Assembly (NCBI GenBank): GCA_004346725.1
Contig: SMDE01000013.1
Span: 1 to 64,000 of the forward strand
Source: Phytobacter diazotrophicus
GTDB lineage: Bacteria; Pseudomonadota; Gammaproteobacteria; Enterobacterales; Enterobacteriaceae
Length of the DNA: 64,000 nt
Direction: 5' to 3'
The notes beneath the pieces are model-generated. The model saw only the letters and a program-made list of their open reading frames with translations, did no database searches and was not told the DNA's origin. Of the stretch, positions 19,289 through 29,550 are shown one piece after another. Each line of letters starts with the position of its first letter. Position 1 is the first letter of the stretch. A program made the translations under genes and the position numbers.

Positions 19289-20104
19289 ATGAACACCAAA
19301 GAGAGTGAAAACACGCAGGAGAAAGAGAGGCCGGCAGGAAGCCAGAGCTTGTTTCGCGGTTTGATGTTGATAGAGATACTGAGCAATTACCCGAACGGTT
19401 GTCCGCTGGCGCATTTGTCCGAACTGGCGGGGCTGAATAAAAGTACCGTGCACCGATTGCTGCAAGGGCTGCAATCCTGTGGCTACGTGACCCCCGCGCC
19501 CGCTGCCGGGAGTTATCGCTTAACCACAAAATTTATCGCTGTCGGACAAAAGGCGCTCACGTCGCTGAATATTATCCATGTTGCCGCGCCGCATCTGGAA
19601 GCGCTGAACCTGGCGACCGGGGAAACCATCAATTTCTCCAGCCGCGAAGACGATCACGCCATTCTGATTTACAAACTGGAACCGACGACGGGTATGCTGC
19701 GTACGCGCGCCTATATTGGTCAGCATATGCCGCTGTACTGCTCGGCGATGGGTAAAATCTATATGGCCTTCGGTCAGCCCGATTATGTGAAAGAGTACTG
19801 GGAGACGCATCAGGAACAGATTCAACCGTTGACGCGTAATACCATTACCGGCCTGCCCGCGATGTACGATGAACTGGCGCAGATCCGCGAAACCAGTATG
19901 GCGATGGATCGTGAAGAAAATGAGCTGGGCGTCTCCTGCATTGCTGTCCCGGTGTTTGATATTCACCACCGCGTGCCGTACGCCATCTCTATTTCGCTTT
20001 CTACATCACGCCTGAAACAGATTGGCGAGAAAAACCTGCTCAAACCGCTGCGTGATACGGCGCAGGCTATCTCTAACGAGCTGGGATTTACGCTGCGCGT
20101 GTAG
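19289..20104 (+). CDS. plaR: IclR-family regulator PlaR (YiaJ)
   Basis: A 271-aa IclR-family regulator, near-identical in pattern to E. coli YiaJ/PlaR: KERPAGSQSLFRGLMLIEILSNYPNG, N-terminal winged helix SELAGLNKSTVHRLLQGLQS, and effector domain ETINFSSREDDHAILIYKLEP. In E. coli it represses yiaKLMNO-lyxK-sgbHUE. Here it is divergent from the ABC/SMP-30 unit, which lies between it and yiaK, so it probably governs both units. The start ATG follows AAGGAGG. The ligand is probably an intermediate of the diketogulonate/ascorbate route (inference). Confidence 0.96.
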   Translation: MNTKESENTQEKERPAGSQSLFRGLMLIEILSNYPNGCPLAHLSELAGLNKSTVHRLLQGLQSCGYVTPAPAAGSYRLTTKFIAVGQKALTSLNIIHVAAPHLEALNLATGETINFSSREDDHAILIYKLEPTTGMLRTRAYIGQHMPLYCSAMGKIYMAFGQPDYVKEYWETHQEQIQPLTRNTITGLPAMYDELAQIRETSMAMDREENELGVSCIAVPVFDIHHRVPYAISISLSTSRLKQIGEKNLLKPLRDTAQAISNELGFTLRV

Positions 20105-20227
20105 GCAGAAGGCCAGATGTGATCAGGCAAATGAACGATTTACCCGCTTTCCCCATCGGGATCAAAGCGAAGACGGTTCATTCTCTGGCACTCTGAACGG
20201 AATTTTTCTGTATTAGGGGTGTGGAGA

Positions 20228-20701
20228 ATGAACCGTTTTATACTTGCGGATTCGACCAAATGTATCGGCTGTCGTACCTGTGAAGTCGCCTGTGTGGTCT
20301 CACACCAGCAGGATCAGGACTGCGCGGCGATCTCCCCGCAAACCTTCAGCGCACGGATTCGCGTGGTAAAAACCGGCTCTTTTTCCACGGCGGTCACCTG
20401 TCGTCACTGTGAAGACGCCCCATGCGCCAATGTTTGCCCGGTAGGGGCCATCAGCCGGGTCAATGGCGCAGTGTATGTGGAGCAGACGCTGTGCATCGGT
20501 TGTAAGAGTTGCATGCTGGCCTGCCCGTTCGGCGCCATGCAGGTGACGATGGAAAATGACCAGGTACAGGCGCAAAAATGCGATCTGTGTCTGCACCGTG
20601 AAACCGGACCTGCCTGTGTGGAAGCCTGCCCGACCAGCGCATTAGCATGCATCGATCCCATCAGGCTGCGACAAAGCCGCCTCAACAGTCATTTAGCGTA
20701 A
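20228..20701 (+). CDS. ysaA: 4Fe-4S ferredoxin-type protein YsaA
   Basis: A 157-aa electron-transfer subunit of the DmsB/HycB-like polyferredoxin group, with four cysteine clusters: CIGCRTCEVAC, CRHCEDAPCANVCPVGAI, CIGCKSCMLACPFGAM, and CDLCLHRETGPACVEACP. It matches E. coli YsaA (hydrogenase 4 Fe-S subunit-like). Start at MNRFILADSTKC, preceded by GTGGAG. No catalytic partner is adjacent; it stands alone between plaR and avtA. Confidence 0.93.
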   Translation: MNRFILADSTKCIGCRTCEVACVVSHQQDQDCAAISPQTFSARIRVVKTGSFSTAVTCRHCEDAPCANVCPVGAISRVNGAVYVEQTLCIGCKSCMLACPFGAMQVTMENDQVQAQKCDLCLHRETGPACVEACPTSALACIDPIRLRQSRLNSHLA

Positions 20702-20766
20702 CGTATTGACGTTTCTGGTTAAGAGATGCGAAGAGGAGGCCCTCATCAAGAGGGCCGGATTGCTGA

Positions 20767-22020
20767 TTACGCGTGCTCACGCCAGGCGATTTCAATTTCC
20801 TCGGCGAGGATTTTCACGCCGGCTTCGATTTTTTCCGGATCTGGCACATAGTTCATGCGCATACACTGGTGCGTATGCGGCCATGGCTTATCCAGCCCAG
20901 GAAAGAAATAGTCGCCGGGGACCATTAACACGCCGCGCTTTTTCAGACGCTGGTACAGCAGCTCGGTCGTGATCGGCAGGTCTTTAAACCACAACCAGAG
21001 GAAGATGGCCCCTTCTGGCTTGTGGATCAGGCAGCGCTCTTCCGGCAGATAGCGGCGAATAATCGCGATCGTTTCCTGCACACGCTGGTAGTAAAACGGC
21101 TTAATCACGGTTTCCGACAGGCGCAGCAGATCGTTGCGCTTAATCATTTCGCACATCATGGCCGGGCCAATACCGCCCGGTGCGAGACTGATAATGCCGT
21201 TCATATTACGGATGGCGGATATCACTTTGTCGTTGGCGATGATAATACCGCAACGGCTTCCCGGCAGGCCCAGTTTCGACAGGCTCATGCAGAGGATAAT
21301 ATTCGGATTCCATAAAGGCCGCGCTTCGCTAAAAATAATGCCCGGGAAGGGGACGCCATAGGCGTTATCAATAACCAGCGGAATGCCGTGTTGATTGGCC
21401 AGCGCATCCAGTTTGATCAGCTCTTCATCGGTAATGACGTTACCGGTTGGGTTGGTCGGGCGCGATACGCAGATCATCCCGGTCTCTTCACCGATGTGCA
21501 GGTGTTCGAAATCGACATGGTATTTGAACTGGCCGTCCGGCAGCAGTTCGATATTCGGGCGTGCGGAGACAAATAGATCTTCTTCCAGCCCGGAATCGGC
21601 GTAGCCGATGTACTCAGGCGCTAATGGAAACAGCACCTTACTGGTGGTTCCGTCGGCACGGCGACCAGCAAACAGATTGAATAAGTAGAAAAACGCGCTT
21701 TGGCTGCCGTTTGTCAGTGCAATATTTTGTGGTTCAATGTCCCAGCCCAGTTCATCGCGCAGCATGCTTGCCAGCGCCGTCAGCAGTTCGGTCTTCCCTT
21801 GTGGGCCATCGTAGTTACACAGCGCATCAGTGGCTTTGCCGTTTTCGACCATTTCTGCCAGCAGATTATGGAAGTAGTCGGTCATCGCCGGAATTTGCGC
21901 CGGGTTACCGCCGCCGAGCATGATAGCGCCCGGTGTGCGCAGGCCATCGTTAAGGTCTTCCATCAGGCGGGTGATGCCAGCGTGACGGGTAAATTTGTCG
22001 CCGAAAAGTGAAAATGTCAT
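20767..22020 (-). CDS. avtA: Valine-pyruvate aminotransferase
   Basis: PLP-dependent class I/II aminotransferase (transaminase C), 417 aa as in E. coli. It transfers amino groups between valine and pyruvate and makes alanine. Visible: NGSQSAFFYLFNLFAG, SRPTNPTGNVITDEEL, and the PLP-lysine motif CMSLSKLGLPGSRCGI. Cytoplasmic. It has its own promoter region of ~220 bp, which also carries a REP-like palindrome at 22175-22199. Confidence 0.96.
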   Translation of the reverse strand: MTFSLFGDKFTRHAGITRLMEDLNDGLRTPGAIMLGGGNPAQIPAMTDYFHNLLAEMVENGKATDALCNYDGPQGKTELLTALASMLRDELGWDIEPQNIALTNGSQSAFFYLFNLFAGRRADGTTSKVLFPLAPEYIGYADSGLEEDLFVSARPNIELLPDGQFKYHVDFEHLHIGEETGMICVSRPTNPTGNVITDEELIKLDALANQHGIPLVIDNAYGVPFPGIIFSEARPLWNPNIILCMSLSKLGLPGSRCGIIIANDKVISAIRNMNGIISLAPGGIGPAMMCEMIKRNDLLRLSETVIKPFYYQRVQETIAIIRRYLPEERCLIHKPEGAIFLWLWFKDLPITTELLYQRLKKRGVLMVPGDYFFPGLDKPWPHTHQCMRMNYVPDPEKIEAGVKILAEEIEIAWREHA

Positions 22021-22174
22021 AGCTGATGTTCTGTCGGGCCGATTTTAAAAATGGCTAACCATAGCGCTACATACCCTGCTGTGCAAATCGGATGAGATGG
22101 AGTGTGGTGACGTTTTATTTTGTGAATTTATGTTTTGATGGGTTTTTATATTGTGATGCCGATGAGTTTGTCGT

Positions 22175-22199
22175 CCCGGTCAGCGCAGCGCCGCCGGGG
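22175..22199. repeat. REP-like palindrome (CCCGG...CCGGGG type)
   Basis: CCCGGTCAGCGCAGCGCC followed by GCCGGGG, a REP variant common in Enterobacter-like genomes, placed between malS and avtA. A related variant is at 59644-59673. Confidence 0.6.
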
Positions 22200-22240
22200 A
22201 ATATACTGGAAGGCGGCGTAAACGCTACGCAGGAAGAGAA

Positions 22241-24271
22241 TTAGCGATTCCCCGCCCAGACCACCATCACTTTGTCGCCGTTGTGCTCGCGCACGAAGCC
22301 GTATCCTTGTGGCAGGCTAAGCGTTGTCTGCTTACCCGCCCCCAGTGCCGGGTGACGCGCGCGGAATTGCCCCAGCGTTTGCCAGTGTTGCAGGGTTGGC
22401 GCCGCCTTGCCGTTGATGTCCTGCCAGTTCATGTCCGAACGTGTCCCCTGTAGCGGGTCGGAGCCGGTCGGCCCGAAAGGCCGGCTGGTTTCATCGCCAT
22501 AAAAAATCTGTACTGCCCCTGGCGCCAGCATCAGCAACTCTGCCGCTTCCTGACCGCCGTCGCGGAACAGACGCGTGTCATGGGAAGAGAGATAACTCAG
22601 CGCATTAAAGCCCTGCAGCTTTTCTGCCATCTGCTGCCAGACGAGATCCATATTCGCCAGGCATTTCACCGCACCCGCGGCCTGTTCCTGGTAATCAAAA
22701 TTGATCATCGCGTCGAAGCCATGGTTGTAATAATCGCTGCGCATGACACCGTGCCCCCAGGATTCTCCGGTCATCCAGAACGGCGCGTCGTCGAGTTTTT
22801 TCTGCGGGTTCGCTTTTTTCCATTCGGCCAGCGCGTCGATGGCCTGGGTTTTCAACTGCTGCCAGGCCGCGAGTTCGACATGCTTGGCGGTATCGACCCT
22901 GAAACCGTCGATGCCGTAGTCACGCACCCACTGACTTAGCCAGTGGGTCAGGTAATCTCGCGGCGTGTAGCCAGGGATCTCTCGTGCGGCGGTATCGGGT
23001 TTATGACGATAAAAGTTCGGTAATCCTGACGGCGTGGTGGATTCGGTTTTCAGATCCGGCAGAAAGGCCAGCGACATGGTCAGGTCATCGAAGCCGGGGT
23101 TGTCGTAGTCGCCAATATCGGTGCGGATCCACTTTTTGCCCCACCAGTTCTCCCAGGCCGCTTTGTCGCTGAAATTGATAAAGTCGTTAAAGCTATGCCA
23201 GCTTTGCCCTGGGCCTGGCCGCCAGTCTGTCCAGCGCTCGCCGAGCACTTTTTTGCGCTCTTCACCCTGAACATACAGCGCGCCGAACTGAAATTCCTGC
23301 ATATCTGCCAGCGTCGCGTAGCCGGTGTGGTTCATCACCACGTCAAAAAGGATACGGATACCGCGCTTATGGGCTTCATCGACCAGAGTACGTAAATCCG
23401 CTTCGCTGCCCATGTTGGCGTCCAGACGGGTCCAGTCCTGCGTGTAGTAGCCATGGTAGGCGTAATGCGGAAAATCGCCTTTTGTTCCACCGCCTACCCA
23501 GCCGTGGATTTGCTCAAGCGGTGAGCTGATCCACAGGGCGTTGACGCCAAGCTGCTGCAGGTAGTCGAGTTTGCTGGTAAGCCCCTTCAGATCGCCGCCG
23601 TGAAAGGTGCCAATCTCCTGCATCCCGTCTTTATGGCGTCCGTAGCTGTTGTCATTCGACGGATCGCCGTTGACGAAGCGGTCAGTCAGCACGAAATAGA
23701 CCGTCGCGTTTTGCCAGCTAAAGGGGGCAGGGGCGGTGGTTTCAGCTCGTTCGAGCAGCAGCAGGCCGCCGCTACCGTTAGCCGGTTGCAGCGTTATCTT
23801 GCCGTTTTGCACCATCGCTGTTTTCTGGCTGTAGAAATCGCGCACCATGCTCCCTTCCGGGAATGTCTTGCTGACGTCCAGCGTCAGGGCTTTACCGTCC
23901 CAGGTGGGGCACTGGCGCACGACATTAACGGCCTGGGTGACGGCTTCGCTTTTTACCGACAGCATTAGCGTTGGCGTGCCGGAGCGGGTATCGAGTTGAA
24001 TCTGATAATTCCCTTCACGAAAAACGCGCCACTGGGGGGCATCGCCTGTGCAGGGTTTAAGGGAGAGCATCTGGTTGAGTTTGATGTCGGCGGCAGGCTG
24101 CCAGCATTGTTGATCAAGGTGCAGCGTCAGCGGGTATGACCCTTTCTGTAATGTGCTGTTGCTACGCCAGACTCCGGTACCATCATCGGAAAAGGCAGAG
24201 AGACCGGGAGCTGACCAGTTAGCGCTGGCGAAGGCCGGTATAAGCAGGAGAAAAAGGGCACTGTATTTCAT
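22241..24271 (-). CDS. malS: Periplasmic alpha-amylase MalS
   Basis: A 676-aa GH13 alpha-amylase of the maltose regulon that cleaves maltodextrins in the periplasm. Signal peptide MKYSALFLLLIPAFASA, then an N-terminal accessory domain of ~180 residues, then the (beta/alpha)8 domain. Catalytic residues: Asp in DGFRVDTAKHVE, Glu in FWMTGESWGHG, and Asp in YLSSHDTRLF. Length equals E. coli MalS. A MalT-like box (CGGGATGAG on the minus strand, 24329-24337) stands in the promoter region. Confidence 0.96.
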   Translation of the reverse strand: MKYSALFLLLIPAFASANWSAPGLSAFSDDGTGVWRSNSTLQKGSYPLTLHLDQQCWQPAADIKLNQMLSLKPCTGDAPQWRVFREGNYQIQLDTRSGTPTLMLSVKSEAVTQAVNVVRQCPTWDGKALTLDVSKTFPEGSMVRDFYSQKTAMVQNGKITLQPANGSGGLLLLERAETTAPAPFSWQNATVYFVLTDRFVNGDPSNDNSYGRHKDGMQEIGTFHGGDLKGLTSKLDYLQQLGVNALWISSPLEQIHGWVGGGTKGDFPHYAYHGYYTQDWTRLDANMGSEADLRTLVDEAHKRGIRILFDVVMNHTGYATLADMQEFQFGALYVQGEERKKVLGERWTDWRPGPGQSWHSFNDFINFSDKAAWENWWGKKWIRTDIGDYDNPGFDDLTMSLAFLPDLKTESTTPSGLPNFYRHKPDTAAREIPGYTPRDYLTHWLSQWVRDYGIDGFRVDTAKHVELAAWQQLKTQAIDALAEWKKANPQKKLDDAPFWMTGESWGHGVMRSDYYNHGFDAMINFDYQEQAAGAVKCLANMDLVWQQMAEKLQGFNALSYLSSHDTRLFRDGGQEAAELLMLAPGAVQIFYGDETSRPFGPTGSDPLQGTRSDMNWQDINGKAAPTLQHWQTLGQFRARHPALGAGKQTTLSLPQGYGFVREHNGDKVMVVWAGNR

Positions 24272-24328
24272 CTGATCCTTCCCGAGGCATCCGTTTTTAC
24301 CATTGTGTCATTAGCCCGGCGCGGGCAA

Positions 24329-24337
24329 CTCATCCCG
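24329..24337 (-). promoter_or_regulatory. Possible MalT box upstream of malS
   Basis: CGGGATGAG on the minus strand is close to the MalT consensus GGGGAKGAGG and lies ~60 bp upstream of malS. Only one clear copy was found. The 24272-24588 gap otherwise holds the divergent malS/bax promoters and no gene that I can see. Confidence 0.35.
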
Positions 24338-24588
24338 TGAGCGCAATCGCCAGGGTGGAGAGCGCCGGGTGAGTGATCGTGCGCAAATTTTGCGCAGAAT
24401 TTGCGATAACCGCCACAAATCTATGCTGTTGTTTTCGCGACGTAGCAGGTTTGAGATGACAGGCTTTCGGAATTGGATTATTTCTGTACGTGCCCTGAAG
24501 CGCTATTTTTGATATGATTTGAGATTCAGCTCTCAAAATTGTGTAAAAAATAAGGTGTTGGAATGTTTATATCCGACCAGGAGACTTA

Positions 24589-25416
24589 ATGATATCGACT
24601 CCCTTGCGACGACTAGGGGCCACGATACTCATGTTACTCACCATCGCATTTTCAGGTGAGGTGCTTGCGCAGACGCACAGCAAAACAGCGAGTCACAAAG
24701 CCCCAATCTCAAAGACGACCGGTACAAAACAGGCAAGCAGTAAACAAGAGTATTCTCGCAATAGTGTAAATAGCAGTTCACTTCCTGACTTGCGAAAATA
24801 CCCTTCCGGAGCACCAAGAAAGAAAGCGTTTCTCCGGACGGTCATGCCTTATATTACCAGTCAAAATGCAGCGATTACCGCTGACCGTAACTGGCTGATG
24901 TCACGTCAATATAGCCAACAATGGTCGACGGCGGACCGTACACGCTTGAAGGATATCGCCAAACGCTACAAGGTGAGCTGGTCTGGCAATACCCGCCGTA
25001 TTCCGTGGAATGCGTTGATGGAACGCGTGGATATCATCCCGGACAGCATGGTCGCGACCATGGCGGCGGCGGAAAGCGGCTGGGGTACTTCAAAACTGGC
25101 GCGTACCAACAACAACCTGTTCGGCATGAAATGCGGGAAAGGCAGTTGTAAAAACGGTCCAGGCAAAGTGAAAGGTTATTCGCACTTTGAATCGGTGAAA
25201 GAGTCCGTGGATGCTTATGTGGTGAATCTGAACACTCACCCGGCTTATGCTTCTTTCCGTAAGTCCCGTGCGCAGTTGCGTAAAGCGGACCAGGAAGTGA
25301 CAGCCAGCAACATGATTCATAAGCTGAAAGGCTACTCAACGAAGGGCGCGAGCTATAACAACTATCTGTTTGCCATGTATCAGGACAACCAGCAGCTCAT
25401 CGCCTCGCACATGTAA
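24589..25416 (+). CDS. bax: Bax protein, glucosaminidase-fold
   Basis: A 275-aa exported protein related to E. coli Bax. Signal peptide in residues ~1-27 (ATILMLLTIAFSGEVLAQ), a Ser/Lys-rich linker, then a glucosaminidase (flagellar FlgJ-like) domain with the putative catalytic Glu in AAAESGWGTSKLA and the block NNLFGMKCGKGSC. It probably cuts or binds peptidoglycan in the periplasm. It is convergent with xylR across a shared hairpin at 25437-25462. The physiological role is not established. Confidence 0.94.
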   Translation: MISTPLRRLGATILMLLTIAFSGEVLAQTHSKTASHKAPISKTTGTKQASSKQEYSRNSVNSSSLPDLRKYPSGAPRKKAFLRTVMPYITSQNAAITADRNWLMSRQYSQQWSTADRTRLKDIAKRYKVSWSGNTRRIPWNALMERVDIIPDSMVATMAAAESGWGTSKLARTNNNLFGMKCGKGSCKNGPGKVKGYSHFESVKESVDAYVVNLNTHPAYASFRKSRAQLRKADQEVTASNMIHKLKGYSTKGASYNNYLFAMYQDNQQLIASHM

Positions 25417-25436
25417 TAGTCACATGTCATCGCATA

Positions 25437-25465
25437 ACGCCTTCCACCCGGAAGGCGTTTTTCTT
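25437..25465. terminator. Terminator of bax (convergent with xylR)
   Basis: ACGCCTTCC-ACC-GGAAGGCGT followed by TTTTCTTT on the plus strand: a perfect hairpin with a U-tract, placed 20 bp after the bax stop. Confidence 0.85.
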
Positions 25466-25494
25466 TCCTGAATACTCTGTTCCTGAATGCCCCG

Positions 25495-26673
25495 TTAAAT
25501 CAGTGTCTCACCGTAGCGTTCACGGTAATCCTTCGGCGTGCTGTCGTACTCTTTGCGAAATACCGAATAGAAATATTGCAGTGACGGATAGCCACACATC
25601 TGCGAAATTTCGTTGATGGAAAGGGAGGTGGAAACCAGCAGGCTGCGTGCTTTTTCCAGTTTTTCCGCGTGGATCACCGCATGGATGGTTTCGCCCACTT
25701 CCTCTTTAAAGCGCTTTTCCAGATTCGAACGTGAAATCCCGACGGCATCCAGCACTTGCTCTACTTTGATCCCCTTACAGGCGTGATTACGGATGTAATG
25801 CATCGCCTGAATGACCGCCGGGTCATTCAGGGAGCGGTAATCCGTTGAGCGTCGCGCCACCACACGTACCGGAGGAACCAGCAGACGCTGCAGTGGCATC
25901 GGCTCATTGTCCAGCAGGCGATGCAGCAGTTTCGCCGCCTGATAGCCCATCTGCCGGGTTCCCTGCGCAACCGACGAGAGCGCCACGCGTGACAGGTAGC
26001 GTGTCAGCTCTTCGTTGTCGATGCCAATCACGCAGAGTTTCTCCGGCACCGGAATATGCAGATGGTCGCACACCTGGAGCACGTGACGGGCGCGGGCATC
26101 GGTAACGGCAATAATGCCCGTCTGCGGCGGCAGCGTTTGTAGCCAGTCCGCCAGCCGATTTTGGGCGTGCTGCCAGTTCTCAGGCGCGGTAGTCAGCCCC
26201 TGATAGACCACCCCGCGATATTTCTCCTGTGCGACCAACTGACAAAACGCATGCTCTCGCTCAACGGCCCAACGTTTACCGCTGGAGGTGGGCAGACCAT
26301 AGAACGCAAAACGGTGCACCCCTTTCTCTTTGAGATGCAAAAAGGCCTGCTCGACCAGGGCAAAGTTATCGGTGGCGATGTAGTGCACCGGCGGGTAGTT
26401 TTCCGGTGCGTGATAGGAGCCGCCGACGCCGACAATCGGTACGTCGACATCGGCCAGCAGGCGCTCAATTTCAGGATCGTCATAGTCGGCAATGACGCCA
26501 TCGCCGAGCCACTCTTTGATGTTTTCGATGCGGGTACGGAAATCTTCCTCGATGAAGATATCCCACTCAGATTGTGACGCCTGCAAATATTCACCAACCC
26601 CTTCAACCACCTGGCGGTCATAGGCTTTGTTGGCATTGAATAACAACGTAATGCGGTGGCGTTTCTCGAACAT
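25495..26673 (-). CDS. xylR: Xylose operon activator XylR
   Basis: A 392-aa regulator with an N-terminal periplasmic-binding-like D-xylose domain (RHRITLLFNANKAYDRQVVEG; GIIAVTDARARHVL) and a C-terminal AraC-type double helix-turn-helix (VEQVLDAVGISRSNLEKRFKEE; SINEISQMCGYPSLQYFYSVFRKEY). It activates xylAB and xylFGH in response to D-xylose. Last gene of the xylFGHR cluster on this strand, 93 bp after xylH. Confidence 0.97.
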   Translation of the reverse strand: MFEKRHRITLLFNANKAYDRQVVEGVGEYLQASQSEWDIFIEEDFRTRIENIKEWLGDGVIADYDDPEIERLLADVDVPIVGVGGSYHAPENYPPVHYIATDNFALVEQAFLHLKEKGVHRFAFYGLPTSSGKRWAVEREHAFCQLVAQEKYRGVVYQGLTTAPENWQHAQNRLADWLQTLPPQTGIIAVTDARARHVLQVCDHLHIPVPEKLCVIGIDNEELTRYLSRVALSSVAQGTRQMGYQAAKLLHRLLDNEPMPLQRLLVPPVRVVARRSTDYRSLNDPAVIQAMHYIRNHACKGIKVEQVLDAVGISRSNLEKRFKEEVGETIHAVIHAEKLEKARSLLVSTSLSINEISQMCGYPSLQYFYSVFRKEYDSTPKDYRERYGETLI

Positions 26674-26766
26674 ATCGGTTCCGTCGCTGGTTAATCATTA
26701 ATTCTGATTATCATATTCGGCACACTGCCGGAGAAAAATCTTCCGGCAGTGTGATCGCTCCTGGTT

Positions 26767-27948
26767 TCACGCCCGACGTTTGGTGGCGGAGTCCATCCAT
26801 ACCGCCAACAGCAAAATGGCTCCTTTCACGATGTACTGCCAGAACGTGGGCACATCCATCATGCTCATGCCGTTATCCAGTGACGCCATGATAAATGCCC
26901 CCATCACCGCGCCCGCCACGCTACCAATCCCGCCCGCGAGGCTGGTGCCGCCGATAACGCAGGCGGCGATAGCGTCCAGTTCAGCAATGTTGCCCGCCGA
27001 GGGTGAACCCGCCCCCAGACGTGAGCTGAGAATCAACCCGGCAATCGCTACCATCAAGCCGTTAATGGCGAACACCGCCAGCTTGGTGCGTTCCACGTTG
27101 ATCCCGGACAGGCGTGCGGCCTCCAGGTTACCACCGATAGCGTAGATACGACGACCAAACGCGGTACGCGTAGCCATAAACATCCCCGCCAGCAGCAGGA
27201 AGACGAGCAGCAATACCGGCGTCGGAACACCGCGATAATCATTGAGCAGCCAAATGGCACCGAGCACCAGCACGGCGATGAGCGACTGGCGACCCACGAC
27301 AGAGGTGGATGCGGTGGTGGTCAGCCCCATCGCCTGGCGGCGAAGTCGTCCACGCCACTGCCACAGAATGAAGGCGACAAGCCCCAGCGCACCCACGCCG
27401 AAACCGACACCATCAGGCAGATAACTTTGCCCGATTTGCGACATGGCAGCGCTGGTGGGTGAGACGGTTGTGCCATTGGTGATGCCAATCAGCACGCCGC
27501 GAAACGCCAGCATCCCCGCAAGGGTGACGATAAACGACGGCACCTTACGGTAGGCGACCCACCAGCCGTTCCAGGCACCCAACAGTAAACCCAGTACCAG
27601 CGTGACCACAATGGTCAGCGGTAAAGGCCAGCCCAGCCAGACGTCGAAAATCGCCGCCGCGCCGCCCAGCAGACCCATCATCGAGCCCACGGAGAGGTCG
27701 ATTTCCGCCGAGATAATGACGAACACCATGCCAACGGCCAGGATGCCAGTAATGGCCGTCTGGCGCAGCAGGTTTGAGACGTTACGCGCGCTCAGGTAAG
27801 CGCCGTCGGTCATCCAGGTAAAGAACAGCATGATCACAGCGATGGCCGCAATCATGACAAAGACCTGGAAATTCAGAGACTTCAATCCTTTGAAGGCACC
27901 CGGTACCGGGGCGGATAGTTTCATTTCAGACGGGTTGCTTTTCGACAT
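26767..27948 (-). CDS. xylH: D-xylose ABC transporter permease
   Basis: Inner-membrane permease of the high-affinity D-xylose importer, 393 aa, with 10 or more hydrophobic helices and the ATPase-contact region [19 protein letters not shown]. It overlaps the end of xylG by 23 bp, as is usual for xylGH. The C-terminus [12 protein letters not shown] matches the E. coli type. Confidence 0.97.
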   Translation of the reverse strand: MSKSNPSEMKLSAPVPGAFKGLKSLNFQVFVMIAAIAVIMLFFTWMTDGAYLSARNVSNLLRQTAITGILAVGMVFVIISAEIDLSVGSMMGLLGGAAAIFDVWLGWPLPLTIVVTLVLGLLLGAWNGWWVAYRKVPSFIVTLAGMLAFRGVLIGITNGTTVSPTSAAMSQIGQSYLPDGVGFGVGALGLVAFILWQWRGRLRRQAMGLTTTASTSVVGRQSLIAVLVLGAIWLLNDYRGVPTPVLLLVFLLLAGMFMATRTAFGRRIYAIGGNLEAARLSGINVERTKLAVFAINGLMVAIAGLILSSRLGAGSPSAGNIAELDAIAACVIGGTSLAGGIGSVAGAVMGAFIMASLDNGMSMMDVPTFWQYIVKGAILLLAVWMDSATKRRA

Positions 27949-29467
27949 GATGTTCGCTCCTCAGCGCCGCTTCCATGACCTGCTCCTGGGTCAGTTGATG
28001 ATTAATTAGGTCGGCTTTTAGCTTGCCTTCATGCATCACCAGTACCCGATCGCTGAGCCCCAGCACTTCGGGCAATTCGGAAGAGATGACAATAACGGCA
28101 ATCCCCTGCTGTACCAGTTGATTGATTAATTTATAAATTTCGTATTTCGCGCCGATATCAATCCCGCGCGTCGGTTCGTCGAGGATCAGAATGCGCGGGT
28201 TGAGCAGCAGGCAGCGGGCAAGAATGGCTTTTTGCTGATTCCCACCGCTCAGGCGACCAATCGCCAGGTCGGGGGAGGAGGTTTTCACTTTTAGACGTTG
28301 CAGCGACTGCAAAATGCAATGCTGCTCTGCTGCATCGTCCAGGCTACTCAGCGTGCCGGAAAACTGGTCCAGCGCCGCGAGGGTGATGTTTTTACCGACG
28401 GCCATCACGGGGACGATGCCATCTTTTTTGCGGTCTTCTGGCACCATCGCGATACCACTGGCAATCGCCTGCTGGCAGTTATGGATGTGCACCTGTTTGC
28501 CATCAAGGAAAATATTGCCTTCCCAACGTCCCGGCCAGACGCCAAACAGGCACTGTACCGCTTCGGTTCGCCCGGCGCCCACCAGCCCGGCAATACCCAA
28601 AATTTCGCCACGTTTAAGTGAGAAAGAGACGTCATTGACTCGCTTGATGTGTTTATTGACCGGATGCCAGGCGGTTAAATGCTCAACACGTAAGATCTCA
28701 TCGCCGGTGGTGTGCGGTTCGTTGGGGTAGAGCGCGGTGAGTTCGCGGCCCACCATCATGGTGATGATGTCGTCTTCGCTCATCCCGGTGGCATCGCGCG
28801 TGCCGATATGCTGACCATCGCGGATCACGCAGATGACGTCAGAAATAGCCTTCACCTCGTTGAGTTTGTGCGAGATATAAATACAGGCGATACCGTGGTT
28901 TTGCAGATCGCGAATGATATCCAGTAAGACGGCTGTTTCCTGCTCGGTGAGTGAGGCGGTCGGTTCATCGAGAATAAGCAGACGGACCTGTTTATTCAGC
29001 GCTTTGGCGATTTCTACCAGTTGCTGTTGCCCAAGCCCGAGATCGCCGACACGGGTATTGGGGGAAATCGTCAGACTGACCTGGGCGAGCAGCTTTTCAC
29101 AGCGCAGCGTCATGGTGTCGTAGTCCATCACGCCGTGATGGGTGATCTCGGTGCCAAGAAAGATGTTTTCCAGCACCGTCAGGTGCTTAACCAGCGCCAG
29201 TTCCTGATGGATTATCGCAATGCCTTTACGCTCGGTATCCCGGATATGCCCGGCCTGTAGGGTTTCGCCAGCAAAAACAATTTCGCCGTCATAGCTGCCC
29301 CAGGGATAGATGCCGCACAGTACTTTCATCAGCGTGGATTTGCCGGAGCCGTTTTCACCGCAAAGGGATAACACCTCGCCTGCATTGAGCCGCAGACTCA
29401 CGTTATCAACGGCCTTGACCGCGCCAAAGGCCTTGGTGATGTTCTTCATTTCAAGTAAATAAGGCAT
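27926..29467 (-). CDS. xylG: D-xylose ABC transporter ATP-binding protein
   Basis: A 513-aa double ABC ATPase. The first domain has Walker [10 protein letters not shown] and Walker [14 protein letters not shown]; the second has the [15 protein letters not shown] signature and [19 protein letters not shown]. It powers XylFGH import of D-xylose. It lies 83 bp after xylF and overlaps xylH by 23 bp. Confidence 0.97.
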   Translation of the reverse strand: MPYLLEMKNITKAFGAVKAVDNVSLRLNAGEVLSLCGENGSGKSTLMKVLCGIYPWGSYDGEIVFAGETLQAGHIRDTERKGIAIIHQELALVKHLTVLENIFLGTEITHHGVMDYDTMTLRCEKLLAQVSLTISPNTRVGDLGLGQQQLVEIAKALNKQVRLLILDEPTASLTEQETAVLLDIIRDLQNHGIACIYISHKLNEVKAISDVICVIRDGQHIGTRDATGMSEDDIITMMVGRELTALYPNEPHTTGDEILRVEHLTAWHPVNKHIKRVNDVSFSLKRGEILGIAGLVGAGRTEAVQCLFGVWPGRWEGNIFLDGKQVHIHNCQQAIASGIAMVPEDRKKDGIVPVMAVGKNITLAALDQFSGTLSSLDDAAEQHCILQSLQRLKVKTSSPDLAIGRLSGGNQQKAILARCLLLNPRILILDEPTRGIDIGAKYEIYKLINQLVQQGIAVIVISSELPEVLGLSDRVLVMHEGKLKADLINHQLTQEQVMEAALRSEHHVEKQPV

Positions 29468-29550
29468 AACTGCTCCACGTAATTCGAGGTATTCACAGTG
29501 CCTGAAGACATGTTCCGGCGTGCCTCCTGTCGGGAGACACGCCGCGAGGC